Shown here: positions 45,839-54,701 of the stretch, one piece after another | Layout: each line of letters begins with the position of its first letter | Numbering within the stretch: the first letter of the stretch is position 1 | NCBI GenBank assembly: GCA_036512155.1 | Contig: DATCBD010000039.1 | Location: 18,361 to 82,360 of the forward strand | Reading direction: 5' to 3' | Source of the DNA: Palsa-739 sp036512155 | Lineage (GTDB): Bacteria > Actinomycetota > Thermoleophilia > Gaiellales > Gaiellaceae | DNA: 64,000 bases | Notes under the pieces: model-generated | Databases searched by the model: none | What the model was told of the DNA's origin: nothing | The model's input: the letters and a program-made list of their open reading frames with translations, nothing else | Translations under genes and position numbers: made by a program

Positions 45839-47556
45839 GAGAGCCGGTCGCCGGTGACGCGGCGGACCTCGTCGAGCGACGAGAGCCCCGCGACCGCGAG
45901 CCGAAGCCCGTCCTCGCGCAGCGTCGTCATTCCGTCCGTGACCGCCTCCGCGAAGATCTCGTCGGTCGACCCGGACTCGATCAGCTTGCGCATGCGCCCG
46001 TGGACGGCCAGAACCTCGTACAGCGCGACCCGGCCCGCGAATCCTGTCCCGCCGCACTGCACGCATCCGATCGCGCGGTGCAGGATCGTCTCAGGGCCCG
46101 AGTCGACGATCCCGAGCTCTGCAAGCTCGGACTCGTTGGGCTCGTACGGTTCGCGGCACTGCAGGCACAGTCGGCGCGCGAGTCGCTGCGCGACAATGCA
46201 GTTGATCGACGTCGCCAGGAGGCTCGGCTCTGCGCCCATGTCCGCCAGTCGCGCGATGGACGAAGCCGCGTTGTGCGTGTGCAGCGTCGTGAGCACGAGG
46301 TGGCCCGTCATCGCCGCCTGAATCGCAATGCGCGCGGTCTCCTCGTCGCGGATCTCGCCGACGAGGAGCACGTCGGGGTCGGAGCGCAGGATCGTCCGCA
46401 GCCCGCGCGCGAACGTCAGGCCGCTCTTGAAGTTCACCTCGATCTGATTCACGCCGGGCATCTGGTACTCCGCCGGGTCTTCGATCGTCATGAGGACGCG
46501 CTCGCTCTGGTTCAGCACGTCGAGCGCCGCGTAGAGCGTCGTGGTCTTTCCGGAGCCGGTCGGCCCGACCGCGAGCACGGCGCCGTACGGCTGACGGATC
46601 GCACGTGCGAAGCGCTCCTCCGCATCGGCGCTCATCCCGAGCTCGCTCAAGCCGAGGCGTGCGCCCGGCCGGTTCATGACGCGCAGCACGATCTGTTCGC
46701 CGTGGGTCGTCGGGAGGATGGCGACGCGGATGTCCATCGGGTGGCCGCCGTACCGAACCGACATGCGTCCGTCCTGGGGCGCGCGCCGCTCGGCGATGTC
46801 CAGCTCGGCCATCACCTTCAAGCGGCTCGTGATCGACGGCTGGAGCGACTTCGAGATCGTCGTGAACTGGCGCATGACGCCGTCGATCCGGGCGCGCACG
46901 GCAAGATGCCCGGCCTCCGGCTCGAAATGGAGGTCGGATGCACCTTCCGCTATCGCACGGGAGATGAGCGAGTTGACCGTGTTGATCGCGGGTGCGCTCG
47001 CCGCGATGCTGCGCACGTCGTCGAGGTCGGGACCCGCATCCTCCGCTTCGCCTTCCGTGACGTGGAGCACCTCGCTGTAGAAGCGGTTGATCGCCGCCGC
47101 AACGTCGGTCGCGGCCGAGACGGCAAGCCGCACGTTCACACCGAGGGTCAGCTTGAGGTCGTCGGAGGCGAGGACGTTGGTCGGGTCGGCGACCGTGACG
47201 AGCACGAGGTCGTCGCGCAGGAAGCGCACCGGAAACGCCTCGTACCGGCGCGCGTACTTCTCGGGCAGCAACTCGAGCGTGCGTGGATCGATCTGGACGG
47301 TCGTCAGGTCGAGGTACTCGAGCCCGTGCTGCTCAGCGAGCAGTCGTGCGACCGTTCCGGCCGGGACCCAGCCGCGGGAGACGACGATCTCGCCGATGCG
47401 ACGGCCTGTGACGTCTTTCTCGGTGAGGGCCTGCTCGAGCTGCTCGGTCGTGAGCACGCCGTCGCGCAGGAGCAGCGAGCCCAAGGGCACGCGCCACGTG
47501 CCCTCCGGCGCCAGGCGCATGGGAAGGGGGGTGGGGAGGTCTGCAGGGCTCTCCAC
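45835..47556 (-). CDS. Type II secretion/type IV pilus assembly ATPase (GspE/PilB family)
   Basis: A 573-residue ATPase. N-terminal GspE_N domain (LGSLLLRDGVLTTEQLEQAL ... ARLLAEQHGLEYLDL), then the motor domain: DLHFEPE, Walker A GPTGSGKTTTLYAAL, IEDPAEYQMPGVNQIEVN, Walker B-type DPDVLLVGEIRDEETA, TLHTHNAASSIARL, and a zinc-binding tetracysteine (CLQCREP ... CVQCGGTG). It drives pilus or pseudopilus assembly; no other pilus genes lie in the window. ATG 47556. Confidence 0.94.
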   Translation of the reverse strand: MESPADLPTPLPMRLAPEGTWRVPLGSLLLRDGVLTTEQLEQALTEKDVTGRRIGEIVVSRGWVPAGTVARLLAEQHGLEYLDLTTVQIDPRTLELLPEKYARRYEAFPVRFLRDDLVLVTVADPTNVLASDDLKLTLGVNVRLAVSAATDVAAAINRFYSEVLHVTEGEAEDAGPDLDDVRSIAASAPAINTVNSLISRAIAEGASDLHFEPEAGHLAVRARIDGVMRQFTTISKSLQPSITSRLKVMAELDIAERRAPQDGRMSVRYGGHPMDIRVAILPTTHGEQIVLRVMNRPGARLGLSELGMSADAEERFARAIRQPYGAVLAVGPTGSGKTTTLYAALDVLNQSERVLMTIEDPAEYQMPGVNQIEVNFKSGLTFARGLRTILRSDPDVLLVGEIRDEETARIAIQAAMTGHLVLTTLHTHNAASSIARLADMGAEPSLLATSINCIVAQRLARRLCLQCREPYEPNESELAELGIVDSGPETILHRAIGCVQCGGTGFAGRVALYEVLAVHGRMRKLIESGSTDEIFAEAVTDGMTTLREDGLRLAVAGLSSLDEVRRVTGDRLS

Positions 47557-47588
47557 GATTCCCTCTATCGGACTATGGTGCGCGCGCC

Positions 47589-48023
47589 ATGAGGGCCGTC
47601 TGCCAGCGGGTCAGCCGGGCGCAGGTGCGGGTCGAGGGCCGCACCGTAGGCCAGATCGGGCCGGGACTCTGCGTCCTTCTCGGGGTGGCGCGCGGGGACG
47701 GGAGCGAGGACGCGGGCCGGCTGGCGGGCAAGGTGGCTCGGCTCCGCGTGTTTCCCGACGAGGCGGGACGGTTCGACCGGAGCGTTCTCGACGTCGCCGG
47801 AGCGGCCCTCGTCGTGTCCCAGTTCACGCTTATCGCCGACACGGCGAAGGGCAACCGGCCGAGCTTCACCGATGCGGCACCGCCGGAGGAAGCCGAGCCC
47901 CTGTACGAGCGGTTCTGCACGGAGCTCGAGGCGCTCGGCGTCCAGGTCGAGCGCGGCGCCTTTGGCGCGCACATGGAGCTGGAGCTCGTAAACGACGGGC
48001 CCGTGACCATCGTCCTCGGATGA
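47589..48023 (+). CDS. dtd: D-aminoacyl-tRNA deacylase
   Basis: A 144-residue DTD: RAVCQRVSRAQVRVEG, the catalytic VVSQFTLIADTAKGNRPSF and the substrate-gating LVNDGPVTIVL. It removes D-amino acids from tRNA. ATG 47589; 32 bases from the divergent GspE gene. Overlaps the reductase gene by 4 bases. Confidence 0.95.
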   Translation: MRAVCQRVSRAQVRVEGRTVGQIGPGLCVLLGVARGDGSEDAGRLAGKVARLRVFPDEAGRFDRSVLDVAGAALVVSQFTLIADTAKGNRPSFTDAAPPEEAEPLYERFCTELEALGVQVERGAFGAHMELELVNDGPVTIVLG

Positions 48024-48754
48024 GGATCCTCGTCACCGGCGGCGCCGGGTACCTCGGCTCGGAGGTTTGCCGGCAGGCGGTCGACGCGGGTCACGACGTC
48101 GTCGCCACCGAGCTGCGGACGCCGGCGCCGTTCGGCCGCGCGCTGACCGTCGACCTGCGCGGGCCGTTCGAGCTGGACGACGTGGACGTCGTCGTCCACA
48201 CGGCATACGTCCAGGCCGACCCGGATATGATCGTTCGCAGCACGCGCAACGTCGCCGAGGCCGCCGACGGCGCCGGCGCCCGGCTCATCCATCTCTCCAC
48301 CGACCTCGTCTTCGACGGCGAGCATGCGCCGTACAGCGAGGAGGACGAGCCACGCCCCGTGTCCGCCTACGGGCAGGCGAAGCTCGAGGCCGAGCGCTTC
48401 GTCCACGGCCTCGTCGTCCGCGCATCGCTCCTGTATGGAAAGCCCGGCCCGCAGGAAGCCCTCGCCGCCCGCGACGACGTCGTCTTCCACACGGACGAGA
48501 TCCGCTGCCCGACGCACGTCTCCGATCTCGCCGCCGCGCTGCTCGAGCTCGCGGCGCTCGACCTCACCGGGGTTCTGCACGTCGCCGCCCCGGAAGCGGT
48601 CTCCCGACTGGAGCTCGCACGGCTCCTCGGAGCCCGCGAGCCGCGCGGTGTTCCCACGCCTCCGGGCCGCGCTCGGAACGTCGCCCTAGACTCGTCGCGG
48701 GCCGCACGCCTCCTGGGGACGAGACTGCGCGGAATCCGCGAAATCAAGCGGTGA
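48020..48754 (+). CDS. NAD(P)-dependent sugar-nucleotide epimerase/reductase (RmlD-like)
   Basis: A 244-residue extended short-chain dehydrogenase: ILVTGGAGYLGSEVCRQA (GxxGxxG), VVHTAYVQAD, HLSTDLVFDGE and SAYGQAKLEAE with the Tyr-x3-Lys pair. The STDxVFDG motif is typical of dTDP-4-dehydrorhamnose reductases. Shorter than RmlD (~290) and without its partners rmlABC, so the substrate is open. Confidence 0.85.
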   Translation: MRILVTGGAGYLGSEVCRQAVDAGHDVVATELRTPAPFGRALTVDLRGPFELDDVDVVVHTAYVQADPDMIVRSTRNVAEAADGAGARLIHLSTDLVFDGEHAPYSEEDEPRPVSAYGQAKLEAERFVHGLVVRASLLYGKPGPQEALAARDDVVFHTDEIRCPTHVSDLAAALLELAALDLTGVLHVAAPEAVSRLELARLLGAREPRGVPTPPGRARNVALDSSRAARLLGTRLRGIREIKR

Positions 48755-48758
48755 TTGC

Positions 48759-48816
48759 TACACTCCTGAGACCATTTTCACCGGTTCGGCGAAATGGGCC
48801 TGCGGGCCCATTTTTT
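48759..48816 (+). promoter_or_regulatory. Attenuator-like leader upstream of rimP-nusA-infB
   Basis: A TACACT (48759-48764) could be a -10. Then CCATTT (48772-48777) can pair with AAATGG (48792-48797), with an inner CCG/CGG pairing; the same AAATGG is also the 5' arm of a classic intrinsic terminator, AAATGGGCC-tgcg-GGCCCATTT followed by six Ts (48811-48816). The two stems exclude each other. The terminator may also serve the upstream gene. rimP starts 16 bases later. Confidence 0.7.
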
Positions 48817-48832
48817 GTGACAGGAGCGATAT

Positions 48833-49252
48833 TTGGCGGACGTACGGCAGAAGGAAAAGCAGCTGGAGCGCGAGATCAGCGAGCGAGTCGAGGGCAGCCT
48901 CGACGGCGTCGAGGTGCTCGCGGTCGAGCTGCAGGGCCCGGACCGGTTCACCGTGTTCGTCGACCATGCTGCCGGCGTCGACCACGCGCTGTGCGCGCGC
49001 GTCACCGACAGCCTGCGCGACTACCAGCGTGAGTACGCCATCGACGTCTCCTCGCCCGGGACGGAGCGGCCGTTGCGCAAGCCGGAGCACTTCGTGGGTG
49101 CCGTCGGGCGCCGCGTGAAGCTCCGCACGCTCGGTCGCCGGCAGCTGAAGGGTGAGGTTGTTTTTGCAGACGAGAGCCGAGTGCGAGTCGACGAGACCGA
49201 GATTCCGTACGACGAGATCGTGCGGGCGAACCTGATCGACGGAGAGGTGTGA
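48833..49252 (+). CDS. rimP: Ribosome maturation factor RimP
   Basis: A 139-residue RimP: GVEVLAVELQGPDRFTVFVDHAAGVDHALCARVTDSL and YAIDVSSPGTERPLRKPEHF are the family motifs, followed by an SH3-like C-terminal domain. It assists 30S subunit maturation. TTG start 48833 follows CAGGAG. First gene of the nusA-infB operon. Confidence 0.94.
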   Translation: MADVRQKEKQLEREISERVEGSLDGVEVLAVELQGPDRFTVFVDHAAGVDHALCARVTDSLRDYQREYAIDVSSPGTERPLRKPEHFVGAVGRRVKLRTLGRRQLKGEVVFADESRVRVDETEIPYDEIVRANLIDGEV

Positions 49253-49253
49253 C

Positions 49254-50810
49254 ATGAGCCAGGAGATCATCGAGGCCGTTCGCGAGATCGAGCGTGACAA
49301 GGGCATCGAGGAAGGCGCGCTCGTGTCCGCGCTCGAGGATGCGCTGCTCGCGGCGTACAAGAAGACACCGGGCGCATCGCGCCACGCGACCGTCGAGATG
49401 GACAACCAGGGCGACTTCCGGGTGTTCTCGATCGAGCTTCCCGGCGACATCGAGACGCGCCTGCTCGAAGAGGCCCGCGAGCGCAAGCTCGAGGAGCTCG
49501 AGCGTCTCGAGGAGGAGACGGGCGAGCGCCAGCACACCCTCATCACCGATGACGACCTCGACATCGACTGGTCGGACATTCCCGAGAACCAGGTTCAGCG
49601 CGAGGACGTGACGCCGGAAGGCTTCGGCCGCATCGCGGCGCAGACCGCGAAGCAGGTCATCCTCCAGCGCATCCGCGAGGAGGAGCGCCGGATGATGTAC
49701 GACGAGTACATCGACCGCGTCAGTGAAGTCGTCACCGGCATCGTGCAGCAGGCCGGCGACCGCAACAACGTCCTCGTCGACCTCGGCAAGGTCGAGGCGC
49801 TGCTGCCCCGCTCGGAGCAGGTCGACGGCGAGCGCTACGAGCAGGGCTCGCGCATCAAGGCCGTCATCACCGAGGTTCGGTCCGGGACGAAGGGGCCGCA
49901 GGTCATCCTCTCGCGCCGCGACCCGGAGCTGATCAAGACGCTGTTCGAGCTCGAGGTGCCGGAGATCGCCGACGGCCTCGTCGAGATCCGCGGCGTCGCG
50001 CGGGAGCCGGGCTACCGCTCGAAGATCGCGGTCGAGTCGCACACGCAGGGCGTCGACCCGGTCGGCGCGTGCGTCGGGCCGAGAGGCTCGCGCGTGCGCA
50101 TGGTCGTGTCCGAGCTACGCGGCGAGAAGATCGACATCATCCCGTGGAACCCGGAGCCCGCACGCTTCGTCGCGAAGGCGCTGTCCCCAGCGCGCGTGCG
50201 TGAGGTGTACCTCGACGACGACGCGAAGGAAGCAACCGTCGTCGTCCCGGACGACCAGCTCGCGCTCGCGATCGGCAAGGAGGGCATGAACGCCCGGCTC
50301 GCGGCGCGCCTGACCGGCTGGAAGATCGACATCCAGAGCGACAGCGAGTTCGCACAGGCCGAGGTCGACGTCGCCTTCGGCGGCGGTGGCGACGAGCAGG
50401 ATCTGTCCGGCCGCTGCGGCGCCATCCTCGCCAACGGCAAGCGGTGCCCGAATGCGGCGCTGCCCGGCTCCCGCTGGTGCGGCGTGGCCGCACACCAGGC
50501 GCTCGCGCTCGAGGACGTGCCGGAGGACGAAGAGCCGGTCCTTCCCGAGGACGAGCCCGAGCTCGAGGCCGTCATCTCACCGCCGGAGGCCGAGAGCTTC
50601 GGCCCGTCCCTGTCCGGCCCTGCGCTGGACGAGGTCGACGACGAGGCGCCCGCCGACGTCGCCGCGACGCACGGTCCCGACGCGACCGCGATCGCGGAGG
50701 CGGAAGGCGAGGTCGACCTCGACACGGTCCTGCCGCATCCGGAGGTCGCCCCGCTGGAGGAGATTCCCGCCGGCATCCCGGTCGAGCAGGAAGGGGCGGT
50801 AGAGGAGTAA
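49254..50810 (+). CDS. nusA: Transcription termination/antitermination factor NusA with extra Cys3His motif
   Basis: A 518-residue NusA. N-terminal polymerase-binding domain (residues ~1-140), S1 domain (NNVLVDLGKVEALLPRSEQV), KH1 (VDPVGACVGPRGSRVRMV) and KH2 (LALAIGKEGMNARLAARLTGWKIDI). After residue ~375 an added segment has Cys388, Cys398, Cys409 and His414 (C-x9-C-x10-C-x4-H; GRCGAILANGKRC then PGSRWCGVAAH), like small zinc motifs found in other proteins, then an acidic ~95-residue tail. Such an addition is not part of ordinary NusA. ATG overlaps nothing; the stop overlaps the ylxR ATG. Confidence 0.95.
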   Translation: MSQEIIEAVREIERDKGIEEGALVSALEDALLAAYKKTPGASRHATVEMDNQGDFRVFSIELPGDIETRLLEEARERKLEELERLEEETGERQHTLITDDDLDIDWSDIPENQVQREDVTPEGFGRIAAQTAKQVILQRIREEERRMMYDEYIDRVSEVVTGIVQQAGDRNNVLVDLGKVEALLPRSEQVDGERYEQGSRIKAVITEVRSGTKGPQVILSRRDPELIKTLFELEVPEIADGLVEIRGVAREPGYRSKIAVESHTQGVDPVGACVGPRGSRVRMVVSELRGEKIDIIPWNPEPARFVAKALSPARVREVYLDDDAKEATVVVPDDQLALAIGKEGMNARLAARLTGWKIDIQSDSEFAQAEVDVAFGGGGDEQDLSGRCGAILANGKRCPNAALPGSRWCGVAAHQALALEDVPEDEEPVLPEDEPELEAVISPPEAESFGPSLSGPALDEVDDEAPADVAATHGPDATAIAEAEGEVDLDTVLPHPEVAPLEEIPAGIPVEQEGAVEE

Positions 50811-51064
50811 TGGCAGTCCCGCTCAGGCGGTGCGCCGGCTGCGGCCGGCGCTCACCGCAGCGTGAGCTCATCCGCTTCGTCGCCGTCGACGGGGAGCTCG
50901 TGCGCGGTCCCGCCGCCGCACCGGGCCGCGGCGCATACACGTGCCGGCGGCTTGCTTGCTTCGAGCGAGCGACCGCCCAGCGGGGCTTCGATCGCACGCT
51001 GCACACCCCCGTCCGGATCGATCCCGCGCTCGCCCGCATCTACACTGGACCGGCGTATGCCTAA
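50810..51064 (+). CDS. ylxR: YlxR family RNA-binding protein
   Basis: An 84-residue DUF448 protein: PLRRCAGCGRRSPQRELIRFV, PGRGAYTCRRLACFERAT. The CxGC and basic residues bind RNA; B. subtilis YlxR (RnpM) associates with RNase P. ATG at 50810 within TAATG; overlaps infB start by 8 bases. Confidence 0.92.
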   Translation: MAVPLRRCAGCGRRSPQRELIRFVAVDGELVRGPAAAPGRGAYTCRRLACFERATAQRGFDRTLHTPVRIDPALARIYTGPAYA

Positions 51065-53030
51065 CGGAGGGAACAGGCCGAACCGCCCGCTCCGCCCTCG
51101 CGGCGGCGGCGGAGCTGCAGGCCGGCGCCGGCGCGTCGTCATCGACAACCAGGCAGCCCGGCCGCGCGCGGACGGCCGTCAGTCGCGCGGCCGCAACGAA
51201 GGGCCACCGCGCGAGCCGCGCACGACGCCTCCGGTCCAGCCGACCGGGCCTGTCACCGTCGAGTCCGGCGTCACCGTCCGCGACTTCTCGCAGGCGCTCG
51301 GCGTCCCAATGCCGGAGCTGATCAAGATTCTCATGGCCCTCGGCCAGATGCGCACGGCGACGCAGTCGCTCACCGACGAGGAAGTGGAGCTGATCGGCGC
51401 CGAGCTCAAGCGCGAGGTGCAGATCAAGCACGCGTCCGACGAGGAGGGCGACGAGCCGGAGACGTACGACGATCCCGAAGAGGCGCTCGTTACGCGTCCG
51501 CCGGTCGTCACCATCATGGGCCACGTCGACCACGGCAAGACGACGCTGCTCGACGCGATCCGTAACGCGAAGGTCGTCGCGACCGAGGCGGGCGGCATCA
51601 CGCAGCACATCGGCGCCTACCAGGTCAACGTCGACGGCCGGAAGGTCACGTTCCTCGACACGCCGGGCCACGAAGCGTTCACCGCCATGCGCGCCCGCGG
51701 CGCGAAGGTGACGGACATCGCCGTCCTTGTCGTCGCAGCCGACGACGGCGTCATGCCGCAGACGAAGGAGTCCATCTCGCACGCACGTGCCGCGGACGTG
51801 CCGATCGTCGTCGCGATCAACAAGATCGACTTGCCCGACTCGAACATCGACCGCGTCAAGGCCGAGCTCGCCCAGGAAGGGCTGCAGCCGGAGGACTGGG
51901 GCGGGACGACGCAGTTCGCAGAGGTGTCGGCGAAGACCCAGGTGGGTCTCGACGCGCTGCTCGAGAAGATCTTGCTCGTCGCCGACCTCGAGCTCGATCC
52001 GAAGGCGAACCCGAACACCGAGGCGTCCGGCCCGATCATCGAGTCGCGCCTCGACGTCGGCCGCGGCCCGGTGGCGACGATGCTCATCCACCGCGGGACG
52101 CTGATCGTCGGCGACGCGATCGTGGCCGGAGACGCGCACGGCCGCGTGAAGGCGCTCTTCAACTACAAGGGCGAGAAGATTCAGAAGGCGCTCCCCGGCG
52201 AGCCGGTGGAGATCCTCGGCTTCGACAAGCCGCCGCCCGCAGGCGAGCTCGGACGCGTCGTCGAGAACGACAGGCTCGCGCGCGAGTTGGCGACGCGGCG
52301 CGCGGAGCGGCTCCGTCGCGAGCAGCTGGCGACGCAGCGCACGAGCGGCGTGTCGCTCGAGAACCTCTTCGAGCAGATGCAAACCGGCGAGGTCGCCGAC
52401 CTGAACCTCGTCGTCAAGGGCGACGTCGTCGGCTCCGTCGAGGCCGTCGTGTCGGAGCTCTCGAAGTTCGAGCACTCCGAGGTGCGGCTGAACGTGATCC
52501 ACCAGGGCGTCGGCGCGATCACGCAGAACGACATCATGCTGGCGTCCGCGTCCGACGCACTCATCGTTGGCTTCAACGTGCGACCGAACGCGGAAGCGCG
52601 CGAGCTCGCGCTGCGCGAAGGCGTCGAGATCCGCAGCTACAACGTCATCTACCAGCTCACGGACGACATCGAGCGTGCCCTCGTCGGCAAGCTCGCCGCG
52701 GTCAAGACCGAGGAGACGATCGGCGAGGCCGAGGTACGGGCGCTGTTCAAGGTCTCGCGCCTGGGAACGATCGCCGGCTGCATGGTCACGCACGGCGTTG
52801 TGCGGAGGAACGCGGACGTACGCGTCATCCGCGACGGCACCGTCATCTACACGACCACCATCGGCGCGCTGAAGCGGTTCAAGGACGACGCTCGCGAAGT
52901 GGCGGAGGGCTTCGAGTGCGGCATCCTCCTCGACGGCTTCAACGACGTGAAGGAAGGCGACGTGCTCGAAGCGTTCGAGACGCGCGAAGTCGAGCGCACC
53001 TCGCTCGACGAAGCTCCGTCCGTCGCCTAA
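51057..53030 (+). CDS. infB: Translation initiation factor IF-2
   Basis: A 657-residue IF-2. The disordered basic N-terminus is short (~70 residues), with one IF2_N domain (VTVRDFSQALGVPMPELIKILMALG), then the GTPase domain with G1 GHVDHGKTTLLD, G3 FLDTPGHEAF and G4 NKIDLPD, and the two C-terminal beta barrels. It brings fMet-tRNA to the 30S subunit. Much shorter than streptomycete IF-2 (~1000) due to the reduced N-terminus. ATG 51057. Confidence 0.96.
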   Translation: MPNGGNRPNRPLRPRGGGGAAGRRRRVVIDNQAARPRADGRQSRGRNEGPPREPRTTPPVQPTGPVTVESGVTVRDFSQALGVPMPELIKILMALGQMRTATQSLTDEEVELIGAELKREVQIKHASDEEGDEPETYDDPEEALVTRPPVVTIMGHVDHGKTTLLDAIRNAKVVATEAGGITQHIGAYQVNVDGRKVTFLDTPGHEAFTAMRARGAKVTDIAVLVVAADDGVMPQTKESISHARAADVPIVVAINKIDLPDSNIDRVKAELAQEGLQPEDWGGTTQFAEVSAKTQVGLDALLEKILLVADLELDPKANPNTEASGPIIESRLDVGRGPVATMLIHRGTLIVGDAIVAGDAHGRVKALFNYKGEKIQKALPGEPVEILGFDKPPPAGELGRVVENDRLARELATRRAERLRREQLATQRTSGVSLENLFEQMQTGEVADLNLVVKGDVVGSVEAVVSELSKFEHSEVRLNVIHQGVGAITQNDIMLASASDALIVGFNVRPNAEARELALREGVEIRSYNVIYQLTDDIERALVGKLAAVKTEETIGEAEVRALFKVSRLGTIAGCMVTHGVVRRNADVRVIRDGTVIYTTTIGALKRFKDDAREVAEGFECGILLDGFNDVKEGDVLEAFETREVERTSLDEAPSVA

Positions 53031-53032
53031 GC

Positions 53033-53203
53033 CGAAAGTGCTGCGCACTTTCGCCTTGTGAAGGTTCCAGCTTTCGCGGGAGCGCTCGACGGCTAAGCCG
53101 TCGAGCTCTTGAGGGTCTCAGCGACGGTTTCGTTCTGCGCGCGCGATGGCGGCTGCGCCGTACCCACGCGCTGGTGCGGCCTCCGCTAACGCTTCGCGTT
53201 AGC
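53033..53203 (+). terminator. Cluster of three perfect hairpins after infB
   Basis: In the 236-base gap before ylxP: CGAAAGTGC-tgc-GCACTTTCG (53033-53053), GCTCGACGGC-taa-GCCGTCGAGC (53084-53106) and GCTAACGC-ttc-GCGTTAGC (53185-53203). All have 3-base loops; none is followed by a T-run. They may slow or end transcription between infB and ylxP, or mark mRNA processing. No gene in the gap. Confidence 0.5.
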
Positions 53204-53266
53204 TCCGGCCTTGAGTGTCGGCTTCTGGAGCGACGCTTAGAGCATCAATCGGATTGAATCACGCGC

Positions 53267-53566
53267 ATGGCCAGCGGCTTCGTCGGGATCCTCACCTGCG
53301 AGCTGCAGTTCCCCGAGTCGCACTCGCTGAAGGAGAAGCGGCACCACCTCCGATCCGCGAAGGCGCAGCTGCAGCGCCGGGTCGGCGCCTCCGTGGCGGA
53401 GGTCGACCACCACGACGTGTGGCAGCGCGCGCGCATCACCGTCGCTTGCGCCGCGAGGGAGAGCGGCGAGGTCGAGCGGCTGCTCGACGAGGCCGAGCGG
53501 TGGCTGCGCGGACAGGAGTGGGAGGTCGCACTCGCCGAGCGCCTCGTCGTCGACCCGGACGACTGA
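53267..53566 (+). CDS. ylxP: DUF503 family protein YlxP
   Basis: A 99-residue ferredoxin-like protein: GFVGILTCELQFPESHSLKEKRHHLRSAKAQLQRR and VAEVDHHDVWQRARITVACAA. Matches DUF503, always found near infB-rbfA and of unknown function. ATG 53267. Confidence 0.92.
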   Translation: MASGFVGILTCELQFPESHSLKEKRHHLRSAKAQLQRRVGASVAEVDHHDVWQRARITVACAARESGEVERLLDEAERWLRGQEWEVALAERLVVDPDD

Positions 53567-53570
53567 GCGG

Positions 53571-54695
53571 ATGCGGGTCTCGCTTACGACGATCGTCCGC
53601 GAGTGGGGACGCATCGGGTGCATCGGCTTCGGCGGGCCGCCGACGCACATCGCGCTGCTCCGAGATCTCTGCGTGCGCAAGCGCGGTTGGTTGGCGGAGC
53701 AGGATTTCGAGGACGCGATCGCCGCGTGCAACTTGCTTCCCGGTCCTGCCTCCACGCAGCTCGCGATCTACTGCGCCTGGCGGCTGCGCGGACGGCTCGG
53801 CGGCCTTGCCGGCGGCGTCGCGTTCATCGTCCCGGGGCTCGCGCTCATCATCGGGCTCGCAGCCGTGTTCCTCGCGTCCGCGCCGCCGCGCTGGGTGCTC
53901 GGCGCCGGAGCCGGAGCCGGAGCGGCCGTCGCCGCGGTGGCCGTGCGCGCCGGTGCCTCGCTCGTGCCGGGCAGCTGGGCGCGCGTCGCATCTGCGGGCC
54001 GCCTCCGCTGGATCGCCTACGCCGTCGCCGGCGCGGCGGCGGCCTCGCTCGTCGGTGCGTGGGTCGTCCTCGTGCTCCTCGTCTGCGGCGCAGTCGAGCT
54101 GCTCATCCAGCGCGGCGGAGCGGCGGCGTTCGTCCCGCTCTTCGCGGCCGCGCCCGCAGGCGGCCTGCTCGCGCTCGTCTGGGTCGCCTTCAAGGTGGGC
54201 GCGCTCTCCTATGGCGGCGGCTTCGTCATCGTCCCGCTCATGCAGGCCGATGCGGTCGCTCACTACCACTGGATGACGGCGGCGCAGTTCCTGAACGCCG
54301 TCGCCCTCGGCCAGGTCACACCGGGCCCCGTCGTCCAGACGGTCGCCGTCGTCGGCTACGCGGCGCGGGGCATCGGCGGCGCCCTCCTCGCCGCGCTCGT
54401 CGCCTTCACGCCCTCGTTCGCCTTCGTCCTCGTCGGCGGCGACCGCTTCGACCGGATCCGCAGAGATGCTCGGGCGCGCGCCTTTCTCGACGGCGCCGGC
54501 CCGGCCGCGATCGGGGCGATCGTCGGGGCGGCCGTGCCGCTCGCGCGCGCACTGCACGAGAACTGGCAGTTCGGCGTCCTCGCCGCGGCTGCGGTCGTCC
54601 TCCTCTTGCTGCGGCGCAGCATCGTCGTCACACTGCTCCTCGCGGGGGCCGTCGGCATCATCGCCGCACTCGCAGGCGCGCCCCTGCGACACTAG
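53571..54695 (+). CDS. chrA: Chromate transporter ChrA family, two-domain form
   Basis: A 374-residue CHR protein with two homologous halves: GCIGFGGPPTHIALLRDLCV ... NLLPGPASTQLAIYCAW in the first and KVGALSYGGGFVIVPLMQAD ... ALGQVTPGPVVQTVAVVGYAA in the second, about ten TM helices. Known members export chromate or sulphate-like anions. It is placed inside the infB-ylxP-rbfA operon, 4 bases after ylxP and 6 before rbfA, which is unusual. Confidence 0.92.
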   Translation: MRVSLTTIVREWGRIGCIGFGGPPTHIALLRDLCVRKRGWLAEQDFEDAIAACNLLPGPASTQLAIYCAWRLRGRLGGLAGGVAFIVPGLALIIGLAAVFLASAPPRWVLGAGAGAGAAVAAVAVRAGASLVPGSWARVASAGRLRWIAYAVAGAAAASLVGAWVVLVLLVCGAVELLIQRGGAAAFVPLFAAAPAGGLLALVWVAFKVGALSYGGGFVIVPLMQADAVAHYHWMTAAQFLNAVALGQVTPGPVVQTVAVVGYAARGIGGALLAALVAFTPSFAFVLVGGDRFDRIRRDARARAFLDGAGPAAIGAIVGAAVPLARALHENWQFGVLAAAAVVLLLLRRSIVVTLLLAGAVGIIAALAGAPLRH

Positions 54696-54701
54696 GGCTT
54701 C

